Assembly: GCF_900323885.1 (NCBI RefSeq)
Contig: NZ_OOHJ01000023.1
Coordinates: forward strand, 186,001-250,000
Origin: [Actinomadura] parvosata subsp. kistnae
Lineage (GTDB): Bacteria > Actinomycetota > Actinomycetes > Streptosporangiales > Streptosporangiaceae
DNA: 64,000 nt
Direction of reading: 5' to 3'
The notes beneath the pieces were generated by a model, which saw only the letters and a program-made list of their open reading frames with translations, did no database searches and was not told the DNA's origin. The position numbers and the translations under genes are program-made. Position 1 is the first letter of the stretch. Each line of letters opens with the position of its first letter. Of this stretch, positions 47,333 to 55,305 are shown in pieces.

Positions 47333-48796
47333 ATGTCCGAGGGGTGGCACGTCGGGCACTTCATCGGCGGGGAGTGGTGCGCGGCCGTTTCCGGGCGTTC
47401 CTCTCCGAACCGGTCACCATGGTCGGGCCGGACGCTCGGCGAGGTCGCCGCGGGCGACGGCGAGGACGCCGGGCGGGCCGTCGCCGCCGCGCACGAGGCG
47501 TTCGCCGGCTGGTCGCGGGCGCTGCCGGAGCAGCGCCAGCAGGTCTTCCTGCGCGCCGCCGCCATCCTGGAGCGGCGCGGCGGCGAGGTGCTGGCCGCGC
47601 TCGCCGCCGAGACCGGCTGCGGCCGCCACTTCGGCGAGATCCAGCTCGACCTCACGGTCAAGCTGCTGCGCCAGGCCGCCCACCTGCCCTACCGGCCGTC
47701 CGGCGAGCTGCTGCCGTCCGACGTGGCGGGCACCCAGGCGATGGCCGTACGCCGCCCGGCCGGCGTGGTGGCGGCCATCGCGCCGTGGAACGCCTCGCTC
47801 ACCCTGTCGGGCCGGGCCATTGCCGGGCCGCTCGCGCTCGGCAACACGGTGGTGCTGAAGCCGTCCGAGGAGTCCCCGTACACCGGGGGCGCGCTGTGGG
47901 CGGAGATCATGGCGGAGGCGGGCCTGCCCCCAGGGGTGCTCAACGTCGTCACCCACGCGCCCGGCGAGGCCGGCGCCGTCGCCGACGCGCTGCTGGCGAG
48001 CCCGCTCGTCAAGCGGGTCAGCTTCACCGGCTCGACGCCCACCGGCAGGCGGCTGGCCGAGCGGGCCGGCCGCCACCTCAAGCGGGTCCTGCTGCAGCTC
48101 AGCGGCCAGAACCCGCTCATCGTGGCGGCCGACGCCGACCTCGGCTACGCGGTGGACGCCGCGACGTTCGGCGCGTTCGTGCACCAGGGGCAGGTGTGCA
48201 TGTGCGCCCGGCGGATCTACGTCGAGCGCCCGCTGGCCGAGGCGTTCGCCGAGCGGTTCGCGGCCAGGGCGGCGGCCCTGCCCATGGGCGATCCGGCCGA
48301 CCCCGCCACCGTCGTGGGCCCCGTGATCAACGAGTGGGCGCTGGCCCTGCTCGACCGCCGCGTGAAGGAGGCGGTGGGGCTCGGCGCCCGCGTTCTGGCC
48401 GGCGGCGTCCCCGCGCCGCCGTGCTACCCGGCCACGGTGCTCACCGACGTCCCGGACGAGGCGGAGATCGCGCAGGGGGAGACGTTCGGGCCGGTGGTGG
48501 TGCTGGAGACGGTGGAGTCGGCCGAGCGGGCCGTCGCCCGCGCCAACCGCTCCGACCTCGGCCTCGTCGCCTCCGTCATCACCGGCGACAGCCGCCGCGG
48601 CCTGCGCCTGGCCGCCGCCCTGGACGCCGGCATCGTGCACGTCAACGACCAGCCGGTCAACGACGAGCCGCACATGCCGTTCGGCGGGGTCAAGGGCAGC
48701 GGGTGGGGGCGGTTCGGGCTGGGGTTCGCGGCCGAGGAGTTCTGCGAGACGCAGTGGGTGACGGTACGCGACCAGGGCCGCGCCTTCCCGTTCTGA
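47333..48796 (+). CDS. Aldehyde dehydrogenase family protein with Gln at the general-base position
   Basis: The 487-residue ALDH has Cys289 in HQGQVCMCARR, the fold motif APWNASLTLSGRAIAGPLALGN and FTGSTPTGRRLAE. In the usual LELGGK motif it reads LLQLSGQNP, with Gln255 where the proton-abstracting Glu is expected, and Ser for the first Gly. Activity might be altered to an acyl-transfer or esterase type, or Glu may come from elsewhere. The ATG at 47333 lies after GAGGAGAGACGAGCC. It is paired with the IclR regulator, divergent across 122 bp. Confidence 0.9.
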   Translation: MSEGWHVGHFIGGEWCAAVSGRSSPNRSPWSGRTLGEVAAGDGEDAGRAVAAAHEAFAGWSRALPEQRQQVFLRAAAILERRGGEVLAALAAETGCGRHFGEIQLDLTVKLLRQAAHLPYRPSGELLPSDVAGTQAMAVRRPAGVVAAIAPWNASLTLSGRAIAGPLALGNTVVLKPSEESPYTGGALWAEIMAEAGLPPGVLNVVTHAPGEAGAVADALLASPLVKRVSFTGSTPTGRRLAERAGRHLKRVLLQLSGQNPLIVAADADLGYAVDAATFGAFVHQGQVCMCARRIYVERPLAEAFAERFAARAAALPMGDPADPATVVGPVINEWALALLDRRVKEAVGLGARVLAGGVPAPPCYPATVLTDVPDEAEIAQGETFGPVVVLETVESAERAVARANRSDLGLVASVITGDSRRGLRLAAALDAGIVHVNDQPVNDEPHMPFGGVKGSGWGRFGLGFAAEEFCETQWVTVRDQGRAFPF

Positions 48797-48818
48797 AAAT
48801 CCCTTGCTGGGACGCGGG

Positions 48819-48852
48819 GTGGCGCGGCGGCCAGGAGGTACCGCCGCGCCAC
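48819..48852. terminator. Bidirectional hairpin terminator
   Basis: Arms GTGGCGCGGCGG (48819-48830) and CCGCCGCGCCAC (48841-48852) pair perfectly over 12 bp with a 10-nt loop. The hairpin sits between the convergent ALDH (stop 48796) and xylanase (stop 48882) genes. There is no clear U tract, but strong GC hairpins of this kind are typical actinomycete terminators. Confidence 0.8.
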
Positions 48853-48881
48853 GGGCTCTTCCCGCGGGTTTCCCGGCCGGG

Positions 48882-49839
48882 TCAGCCCGCGCTGCAGGAG
48901 ACCGTCGGCCAGGTGTAGTTGCCGTTGTGCTGGATGGTCACGCCCCAGTTGTTGCCGCTGCCGTTCGGCGTGGCGGTCAGCACCTGGGAACTGGGATAGC
49001 TGGCGTTGATGTTCCAGGTGGCGATGACCTTCGCGGGGGAGGGCACGTTCATCGTGACGGTCCAGTTGCTGGAGCCGCTGACCGACACGTTGAGGTTGTA
49101 GCGGTCGCTCCACTGCTGGCCCGCGGACAGCGTGGCGGTGCAACCGCCGCCGCCCCGCCACCGCCGCCGCCCCGCCGCCCCCGCCGCCGCCGGAGGAGCC
49201 GCCGACCGTGATGTTGGAGTTGCCGCTGCTCTGGTAACCCTCGGTGGCGAGGATCTGGTAGTCATGGGTGCCCAGGTTCATGCCGTAGCGGGCCCAGGCG
49301 TCGAAGTGGTTGCCGGCCGTGATGGTGCCGCCGGTCTTCTTCTGCTGGCGTACGCTCCAGTACTGGTTGAAGGTGCGGGTGCCCTCGATGGACGGCGCGT
49401 TGTAGCGGGTGGTCTGGTAGATGTCGTACGTGCCGCCGTCGCTGGTGACCGTGCCCTTGTACGTGCCGGTGGGCCGGTAGGTGCCCCAGTTGTCGACGAT
49501 GTAGTACTCGACGAGCGGGTTCCTCGTCCACCCGTACAGCGTCAGGTAGGCGTTGCCCGACGGGTTGAAGCTGCCGGAGTAGCTGACCGTTCTGCGGCCG
49601 CCGGGGTTCCAGCCCTTGCCGGCCACGAAGTTGCCGGTGTTGCGCCACGACGTGCTGTAGTTGCCGCCGGAGCCCAGCTCCATGGAGACCGTGCCCTGGC
49701 TGTCGGTCCAGAACGAGTAGAAGTACCCGTTGTTGGTGCCGGTCTGGTTGGTGGTGATGGCCGCGTGCGCGACGCTCGGCAGCATCGCCACGGCCAGCGC
49801 CGCGACCACGGCGAAGGCCCGGCCAGCGAGCCGCCTCAT
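48882..49839 (-). pseudogene. Secreted GH11 endo-1,4-beta-xylanase with C-terminal CBM2-like domain, frame disrupted
   Basis: From the ATG at 49839 a signal peptide (MRRLAGRAFAVVAALAVAML, cleaved near SVAHA-A) leads into a GH11 catalytic domain (TNQTGTNNGYFYSFWTDSQG...). The nucleophile Glu lies in NPLVEYYIVDNWG and the acid/base Glu in ILATEGYQSSGNSN. A poly-Gly linker follows, and the CBM2-like module (CTATLSAGQQWSDRYNLNV ... WPTVSCSAG) continues in another frame (stop 48882). Joining them needs a one-base change in the G/C tract near 49,145-49,195. The enzyme would degrade xylan outside the cell. The catalytic domain itself is complete. Confidence 0.85.
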
Positions 49840-49917
49840 GCGTCCGCGCCGGCGGCTCGGTGGGGGGTGGGGGCGTCGTTCATCTGAGTGCTTCCTTCTC
49901 GTGAAGGTGGGCATCTT

Positions 49918-49971
49918 CGAAACTATCGGAACGGTGGCGAAAGTATCGGGCGCATTGTGTGAAGTTGTCAA
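49918..49971 (-). promoter_or_regulatory. Xylanase promoter with two CGAAA(C/G)TATCG operators
   Basis: On the minus strand, TTGACA (49971-49966) and GATACT (49947-49942) form a -35/-10 pair with an 18-bp spacer. Two 11-bp boxes, CGAAAGTATCG (49938-49948) and CGAAACTATCG (49918-49928), lie exactly 20 bp apart, with the first covering the -10. They resemble the CGAAACTTTCG element known upstream of Streptomyces xylanase genes, so LacI-like repression lifted by xylo-oligosaccharides is expected. A related TGAAACTTTCA palindrome is at 50068-50078. Confidence 0.75.
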
Positions 49972-50067
49972 TGTTTCTGGTCAGAGTGTGAGGGGTCGGG
50001 TGGGTGGGGAGTGGCGGGGTGGGTGAACGGCCTGGTCAGGGGGCTCACAGGAGGGGGTGTGGGGCGG

Positions 50068-50078
50068 TGAAACTTTCA
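50068..50078. promoter_or_regulatory. TGAAACTTTCA palindrome
   Basis: An 11-bp palindrome with arms TGAAA/TTTCA, 97 bp upstream of the xylanase -35 and in the same divergent interval. It matches the general CGAAANTTTCG shape of actinomycete xylanase operators. It could be a third, distal site, or belong to the TetR side. Confidence 0.4.
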
Positions 50079-50120
50079 GCGTGCCGCCGAAAATTACCGG
50101 ACCGTCTGGAAAAGAGGATG

Positions 50121-50163
50121 CTTTCCTAGGAGTATTAGATATAACCTAAGGGCTCTAGGAAAG
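50121..50163 (+). promoter_or_regulatory. Long inverted repeat in front of the TetR/hydrolase operon
   Basis: CTTTCCTAG (50121-50129) is mirrored perfectly by CTAGGAAAG (50155-50163). The 25 bp between are AT-rich (AGTATTAGATATAACC) and contain a -10-like TATAAC and an inner TTAG/CTAA near-palindrome. The right arm overlaps the ribosome-binding site of the TetR gene at 50176. This is a likely autoregulatory operator. Confidence 0.65.
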
Positions 50164-50175
50164 GGGTGACGTGCA

Positions 50176-50772
50176 TTGGCACGGATGGGGCTGACGGCCG
50201 AGCGGGTGACGCTCGTCGGGGCCGAGCTGGCAGACGAGGTCGGGCTCGAGCACGTGACGATGTCGGCGGTGGCGCGCCGGCTCGGGGTGAAGGACGCCAG
50301 CTTGTACGCGCACGTCCGCAACCTCGACGACCTGCGCGGCCGGATCGCGCTGCTGGCGGCCGACGAGAAAACCGTCCGCATCGCGGAGGCCACCGCCGGC
50401 CGGGCGGGCAGGGACGCCCTCGTGGCGTACGCGAACGCGTGGCGGGCCTACGCCCACGAGTGCCCCGGCCGCTACACCGCGACGCAGACGCCCATGGAGA
50501 TCGACCCCGAGCTCGTGGCCAGGGCCACCGGGCCCCGGCGGGCGATCGAGCTGACGTACCGCATGCTGCGGGCGTACGAGCTGGACGAGCCCGACCTGAC
50601 CGACGCGGTCCGGCTGCTGCGCAGCACGCTGCACGGCTTCGTCAGCCTGGAGGCGGCGGGCGGGTTCGCCCACGCCCGGCCGGCGGAGGCCACCTGGGCG
50701 CGCAGCCTCGACGCCCTGCACACCCTCCTGGAGAACTGGCCCGCACATCCGACTGAAGGAGATTCGACATGA
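50176..50772 (+). CDS. TetR-family regulator (TetR_C-type)
   Basis: The 198-residue protein opens GLTAERVTLVGAELADEVGLEHVTMSAVARRLGVKDASLYAHVRNLDDLRGR, with the HTH at about 25-50. The C-terminal half (AYANAWRAYAHECPGRYTAT... LLRSTLHGFVSLEAAGGFA) fits the WHG/TetR_C family. TTG 50176 has a GGAAAGGGGTG site upstream; an ATG at 50185 is the alternative. Its stop overlaps the hydrolase start (ATGA), so the two are co-translated. Confidence 0.9.
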   Translation: MARMGLTAERVTLVGAELADEVGLEHVTMSAVARRLGVKDASLYAHVRNLDDLRGRIALLAADEKTVRIAEATAGRAGRDALVAYANAWRAYAHECPGRYTATQTPMEIDPELVARATGPRRAIELTYRMLRAYELDEPDLTDAVRLLRSTLHGFVSLEAAGGFAHARPAEATWARSLDALHTLLENWPAHPTEGDST

Positions 50773-51770
50773 CCGGCACCAGTCCTGCCGTCGGCCACCT
50801 GCGCGTGGACGGCGCGAACATCCGCTACGAGGTGCGCGGCAGCGGGCCGCTCCTGCTGCTGATCCCCGGCGGCACGGGCGGCGCCGCCGCGTTCGACGGG
50901 GTCGCGGACGACCTGGCCGGCGAGCACACGGTCGTCTCGTACGACCCGCGCGGCCTGTCCCGCAGCCCCCTCGACGACCCGGAGGCCCCTCAGACGGTCG
51001 CGCAGCAGGCCGATGACGCGTACCGGCTGCTGGAGCTGCTGGCCCCGGGGGCGCCCGCCCGCGTGGCCGGCTGCAGCTCGGGCGCGATCGCCGCCCTGCA
51101 CCTGCTCGCCACCCACCCGGAGCGGATCGAGCGCGTCGTAGCGCACGAGCCGCCGCTGGTGGAGGTGCTGCCGGACGCCGCCGTGCACCGCGCGATGCTC
51201 GCCCGCGTCACCGACACCCTCCACCGCGAGGGCCTGATGCCGGCGGCGACCATGTTCGCGGCCGGCCTCGCCGCAGAGGCGAGCAAGGACCCCGCTCCCG
51301 CAAGCGCCGCTCCCGCAAGCGGCGCCCCGGCAAGCGCCGACCAGGCAGGCGGCACTCCGGCAAGCGGCACTCCGGCAGGCGGCGCCCCGGCAGGCGGCAC
51401 TCCGGCAAGCGGCGCCCCGGCAGGCGGCGTCTCCAGGAGCGATGCGCCCGCGAGCGCCGCTCCCGTCGAGTTGCCGCCTCAGGCGGCGGCGCGGGCCGAG
51501 CGGACGCTGGCCGACCTGCCGTACTTCCTCGGCCGGATCGTTCCCAGCTTCATGACCTACGCCCCCGACCTGGAGCGGCTGCGTACCCTCTCGGACCGGC
51601 TGGTGCTCGCGGCCGGCGAGGACTCGCGCGGCGAGCTGCCCCACCGCACCGCCGCCTGCCTGGCCGAGCGGCTGGGCACGGAGTTCGTGCTCTTCCCGGG
51701 CGGTCACGTGGGCCTGACCACGCATCCCGCCGAGTTCGGCGCGCTGCTGCGCAAGGTGCTGAACGCCTAG
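50769..51770 (+). CDS. Alpha/beta-hydrolase with an internal Ala/Gly/Pro repeat
   Basis: The 333-residue hydrolase has the oxyanion IPGGTGGAAAF, nucleophile elbow GCSSGA (about 103-108), and C-terminal His in FPGGHVG (about 314). Between residues about 175 and 228 an insertion of APASG/TPAGG pentapeptide repeats occurs in the cap region. Substrate unknown. It is directly controlled, most likely, by the overlapping TetR gene. Confidence 0.87.
   Translation: MTGTSPAVGHLRVDGANIRYEVRGSGPLLLLIPGGTGGAAAFDGVADDLAGEHTVVSYDPRGLSRSPLDDPEAPQTVAQQADDAYRLLELLAPGAPARVAGCSSGAIAALHLLATHPERIERVVAHEPPLVEVLPDAAVHRAMLARVTDTLHREGLMPAATMFAAGLAAEASKDPAPASAAPASGAPASADQAGGTPASGTPAGGAPAGGTPASGAPAGGVSRSDAPASAAPVELPPQAAARAERTLADLPYFLGRIVPSFMTYAPDLERLRTLSDRLVLAAGEDSRGELPHRTAACLAERLGTEFVLFPGGHVGLTTHPAEFGALLRKVLNA
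51290..51455 (+). repeat. 15-bp-phased repeat in the hydrolase gene
   Basis: About ten imperfect 15-bp units (GGCACTCCGGCAAGC, GGCGCCCCGGCAGGC) encode the pentapeptide GTPAS/GAPAG. The period is a multiple of three, and the region sits between the core strands and the cap helices. Another in-frame minisatellite of this window. Confidence 0.8.
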
Positions 51771-51806
51771 CCACGCCACCCTCGACCAGTCACCAAGACC
51801 CCCGAC

Positions 51807-51850
51807 TTGATTTTCTACTATTTAGGTAGGTTAAGCTGGTTTAGCTTCCA
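51807..51850 (+). promoter_or_regulatory. Probable promoter of the ABC-LLM-CMD operon
   Basis: An AT-rich block stands out in GC-rich DNA: TTGATT at 51807, TACTAT at 51816, TTAAGC at 51831, and the inverted repeat AAGCT-N5-AGCTT at 51833-51847. Spacing between TTGATT and the -10-like GTTAAG is 17 bp. Which hexamers are used is not certain. Confidence 0.4.
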
Positions 51851-51875
51851 GACGTTCATGAAGGGCAGTACCCCC

Positions 51876-53501
51876 ATGTCTCCATCCAGACCGCTGCGCA
51901 CCGTCGTCACGCTCACCCTCGTGGGCCTCCTCGGCGCCTGTGGCGGCGCCGGGGGAGCCGCCGGCCCGGCGCCCGGCGGCGACGGCACGCCCGTCCAGGG
52001 CGGCACGCTCACCTACCTGGAGCATCAACCGCCCACGTGCCTCTACCTGCCCGCCGCCGGCTTCTATCCGAACGGCGGCATCCTCAACCAGATCACCGAC
52101 AAGCTCACCTGGCAGAACCCGGAGACGCTCGAGATCGAGCCGTGGATCGCCACCAAGTGGGAGATCAACGAGGACGCCACCGAGTACACCTTCCACCTGC
52201 GCGACGGCGTCACGTTCAGCGACGGCACCAAGCTGGACGCCGACGCCGTCGCCGCCAACTTCGACGTGTACGGCCTCGGCGACGACAAGCTCAAGCTGCC
52301 CGTCGCCGAGTTCGTCAACAACTACGAGCGCAGCGAGGTGCTCGACCCGCTCACCTTGCGCTTCCACTTCGACAAGCCGTCGCCCGGCTTCCTCCAGGGC
52401 ACCTCGGTGATCGGCGCGGGCCTGGTGTCGAAGAAGACGATCTCGCTGCCGTACGAGCAGCAGTGCCAGCTGAAGAACATCGTCGGCTCCGGCCCGTTCA
52501 CCCTGAAGAACCAGATCGTCGACAAGGAGGTCGACCTGGTCGCCAGGAAGGACTACAACTGGGCGCCGCCGTCGTCGAAGCACCAGGGCCGCGCGTACCT
52601 CGACGAAATCAAGATCATCGTCACGCCGGAGGACAACGTGCGCGTCGGCGCGCTCACCTCCGGCCAGGCCGACATGGTGCGGTACGTGCAGGCGTACGAC
52701 GAGCAGACCGTCAAGGACGCCGGCTTTACCATCTACGCCGAGCCCACGCGAGGCGTGAACAACGGCCTCTACCTGCGGCCCGGCAACAGCCTCATCAAGG
52801 ACGTGAACGTCCGCACGGCGCTGCGGCTCGGCACGAACGCCAAGGAGATCGTCGACACCCTCTTCACCGCCAGCTACCCGGTCGCCACGTCCGTGCTCAG
52901 CCACCTCGCGCAGGGCTACGTGGACCTGTCCAAGGAGCTCGTCTACGACCCGGCCAAGGCGAACGCGCTGCTCGACCAGGCGGGCTGGGTCAACGGCGCC
53001 GACGGCGTCCGCGTCAAGGACGGCAAGCGGCTGCAGCTCGGCGTGTTCGTCTCCGGCCCGCAGCCGCTGTCCAAGCAGACCCTGGAGCTGGTCGCCCAGC
53101 AGTGGACGAAGCTCGGCGTCAAGCTGGAGATCCGCCCCGCCGACGCCGGCACCCAGGCCGTCGACATCAAGGACGCCGAGAAGACCGCCATCCAGCACGG
53201 CATGGTCGGCCGCGCCGACCAGGACGTGATCAAGAGCCACTTCCACAGCAAGAACCGCGACGTCATCCTGTCCGACGACAAGAAGCTGGACCGGCTGCTG
53301 GAGGAGGAGTCCGCCGAGCCCGACGTGAGCCGGCGCAACGCCAAAGTCGCCGAGATCCAGCGGTACGTGATCGAGCAGGGCTACGCGATCCCGCTGTTCG
53401 AGGAGCCCCAGGTGTACGGCGCCGCCCCGTACGTGCGCGGCGTGGCCTTCGAGGCGGTCGCCCGGCCGTGGTTCTACTCCGTGTGGAAGGCGCGGCAGTG
53501 A
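51876..53501 (+). CDS. Oligopeptide-type ABC transporter substrate-binding lipoprotein (KPN_01854-like family)
   Basis: The 541-residue SBP (family 5) has a lipoprotein signal with lipobox LLGAC (Cys about 23), the SBP5 fold segments YLEHQPPTCLYLPAAGFYPNGG, TFHLRDGVTFSDGTKLDADAV and a C-terminal EEPQVYGAAPYVRGV. ATG 51876 is preferred for the AAGGG site upstream; ATG 51858 is possible. Its combination with an LLM monooxygenase and two CMD-like proteins matches a cassette defined in TIGRFAMs under KPN_0185x/Avi_71xx names, from memory; the imported substrate is unknown. Confidence 0.88.
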   Translation: MSPSRPLRTVVTLTLVGLLGACGGAGGAAGPAPGGDGTPVQGGTLTYLEHQPPTCLYLPAAGFYPNGGILNQITDKLTWQNPETLEIEPWIATKWEINEDATEYTFHLRDGVTFSDGTKLDADAVAANFDVYGLGDDKLKLPVAEFVNNYERSEVLDPLTLRFHFDKPSPGFLQGTSVIGAGLVSKKTISLPYEQQCQLKNIVGSGPFTLKNQIVDKEVDLVARKDYNWAPPSSKHQGRAYLDEIKIIVTPEDNVRVGALTSGQADMVRYVQAYDEQTVKDAGFTIYAEPTRGVNNGLYLRPGNSLIKDVNVRTALRLGTNAKEIVDTLFTASYPVATSVLSHLAQGYVDLSKELVYDPAKANALLDQAGWVNGADGVRVKDGKRLQLGVFVSGPQPLSKQTLELVAQQWTKLGVKLEIRPADAGTQAVDIKDAEKTAIQHGMVGRADQDVIKSHFHSKNRDVILSDDKKLDRLLEEESAEPDVSRRNAKVAEIQRYVIEQGYAIPLFEEPQVYGAAPYVRGVAFEAVARPWFYSVWKARQ

Positions 53502-54430
53502 CCCGCTACCTGCTGTCGCGCGCCGGGCAGGCCGCGCTCGTGCTGTGGGCCGCCTTCACCGCGAGCTACGTGCTCCTGCAGCTCCTGCCCGGCGACTCGA
53601 TCCTGATCAAGTTCCAGAACCCGGAGCTCGGTCTGTCGCCGCAGCAGATCGCCGAGATCCGCGCGTACTACGCCGGCGCCTCGCCGCTGGCCGACTACGC
53701 CCACACCCTGCTCGGCTTCCTGACCGGCAGCTTCGGCTACTCGATCGACACCGGCACGCCCGTGGTCGAGCGGCTGGCCGAAGCGCTGCCCGAGACGGCC
53801 CGGCTGGCGTCGGCGGCGTTCCTGCTGGCCGTGGTGATCGCCGTGGTCATCGCGTTCGCGGCCAGCTACAGCTCGGCCTCCTGGCTGCGCGGGGCGCTGC
53901 TGTCGGTGCCGTCGTTGTTCATCTCGGTGCCGGCGTTCTGGCTGGGCATCCTGCTGATCCAGATCTTCTCGTTCCGGCTGCGGCTGGTGCCGGTGATCGG
54001 CGGCAGCGAGGTGCAGCAGCTCGTCCTGCCGGTGCTGACGCTGGCCGTGCCGATCTCGGCGCCGATCGCGCAGGTGCTGGCGCGCGCCATCGACCAGGTG
54101 TACGCGCAGCCGTTCGTGCCGGTGATCGCGGCCAAGGGCGCCTCGCGCTGGTGGATCCTGTGGCGGCACGTGGCCCGCAACGCCGTGCTGCCGACGCTCA
54201 CCGTGGCCGGGCTGACGCTCGGCGAGCTGATCGCGGGCTCGGTCGTGACCGAGACCGTCTTCGGCCGGGCCGGGATCGGCCGGCTCACCGAGCAGGCCGT
54301 CAACGCGCAGGACACGCCGGTGATGCTCGCCGTCGTGGTGCTCGCCGCCGCCGTGTTCGTGCTGGTCAACCTGCTGGTGGACGTGCTGTTCCCGATCCTC
54401 GACCCCCGGCTGAAGGGAGCGGCGGCATGA
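53498..54430 (+). CDS. ABC transporter permease (DppB/OppB-like)
   Basis: The 310-residue permease has six predicted membrane segments (start VTRYLLSRAGQAALVLWAAFTASYVLLQLL) and the binding-protein-dependent transport loop (FVPVIAAKGASRWWILWRHVARNAVLP; EAA-like). GTG 53498 overlaps the SBP stop (GTGA). It forms the membrane channel with the next gene. Confidence 0.93.
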   Translation: MTRYLLSRAGQAALVLWAAFTASYVLLQLLPGDSILIKFQNPELGLSPQQIAEIRAYYAGASPLADYAHTLLGFLTGSFGYSIDTGTPVVERLAEALPETARLASAAFLLAVVIAVVIAFAASYSSASWLRGALLSVPSLFISVPAFWLGILLIQIFSFRLRLVPVIGGSEVQQLVLPVLTLAVPISAPIAQVLARAIDQVYAQPFVPVIAAKGASRWWILWRHVARNAVLPTLTVAGLTLGELIAGSVVTETVFGRAGIGRLTEQAVNAQDTPVMLAVVVLAAAVFVLVNLLVDVLFPILDPRLKGAAA

Positions 54431-55305
54431 CGGGCGCGTCTGTCCCGGGCGCGGGCGGCGTGGGGAGCGGCGGCGTGCCGGTCCCGGCGCGCGTGGCGCG
54501 GCGGCCCAGGGGCCGGGTGCCCGTCGGGCTGGTGGTGGCCTGGCTGGTGGTCGGGCTCGTGCTGCTCTGGGCGGTCGTGCCCGGCCTGTTCACCGCGTAC
54601 GACCCGATCGCCGGCGTACCGGCGGAGAAGCTGCGCCCGCCGGGCGCCGGCCACCTGTTCGGCACCGACGCGGTCGGGCGGGACGTCTTCGCCCGGGTGG
54701 TGCACGGCTCGGTGCACTCCCTGTCGGGCGCGCTCGTCGCCGTCGGGGTGGGCCTGCTGCTCGGCACGCTGCTCGGCCTGCTGGCCGGCGCCGCCGGCGG
54801 CGTGGCGGACGCGGCGGTCATGCGGGTCGTGGACGTGCTGCTGTCGGTGCCCGGCCTGCTCCTGGCCCTGACCGTGATCATCCTGCTCGGCCCGGGCACG
54901 GTGAACGTGGCGATCGCCGTCGGCATCGGCTCCGTCGCGGCCTTCGCCCGGCTGGCCCGCGCCGAGGTCGTCCGGGTGCGGCGCACCGACTACGTGGAGG
55001 CCGCGTTCGGCAGCGGCGGCAGGTTCGGCGCGGTGTTGTGGCGGCACGTGCTGCCCAACTCGCTCGGCCCCGTCGTCGCGCTGGCCGCCCTGCAGTTCGG
55101 CGCCGCCATCCTGGCCATCTCGACGCTCGGCTTCCTCGGCTACGGCGCCGAGCCGCCCACCCCCGAGTGGGGGCTGCTCATCGCGGAGGGGCGCAACTAC
55201 CTGGCCACCTCGTGGTGGCTGACCACCCTGCCCGGCGCCGTCGTGGTGGCCGTGGTGCTGGCCGCCGGACGCATCAGCCGCTCGATCGGAAGGGAACGCG
55301 GATGA
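54427..55305 (+). CDS. ABC transporter permease (DppC/OppC-like)
   Basis: The 292-residue protein contains the OppC-type N-terminus (HLFGTDAVGRDVFARVVHGSVHSL) and the EAA loop (TDYVEAAFGSGGRFGAVLWRHVLPNSL). ATG 54427 overlaps the first permease stop (ATGA). The Gly/Val/Pro-rich first 30 residues are a cytoplasmic lead. Confidence 0.93.
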   Translation: MTGASVPGAGGVGSGGVPVPARVARRPRGRVPVGLVVAWLVVGLVLLWAVVPGLFTAYDPIAGVPAEKLRPPGAGHLFGTDAVGRDVFARVVHGSVHSLSGALVAVGVGLLLGTLLGLLAGAAGGVADAAVMRVVDVLLSVPGLLLALTVIILLGPGTVNVAIAVGIGSVAAFARLARAEVVRVRRTDYVEAAFGSGGRFGAVLWRHVLPNSLGPVVALAALQFGAAILAISTLGFLGYGAEPPTPEWGLLIAEGRNYLATSWWLTTLPGAVVVAVVLAAGRISRSIGRERG

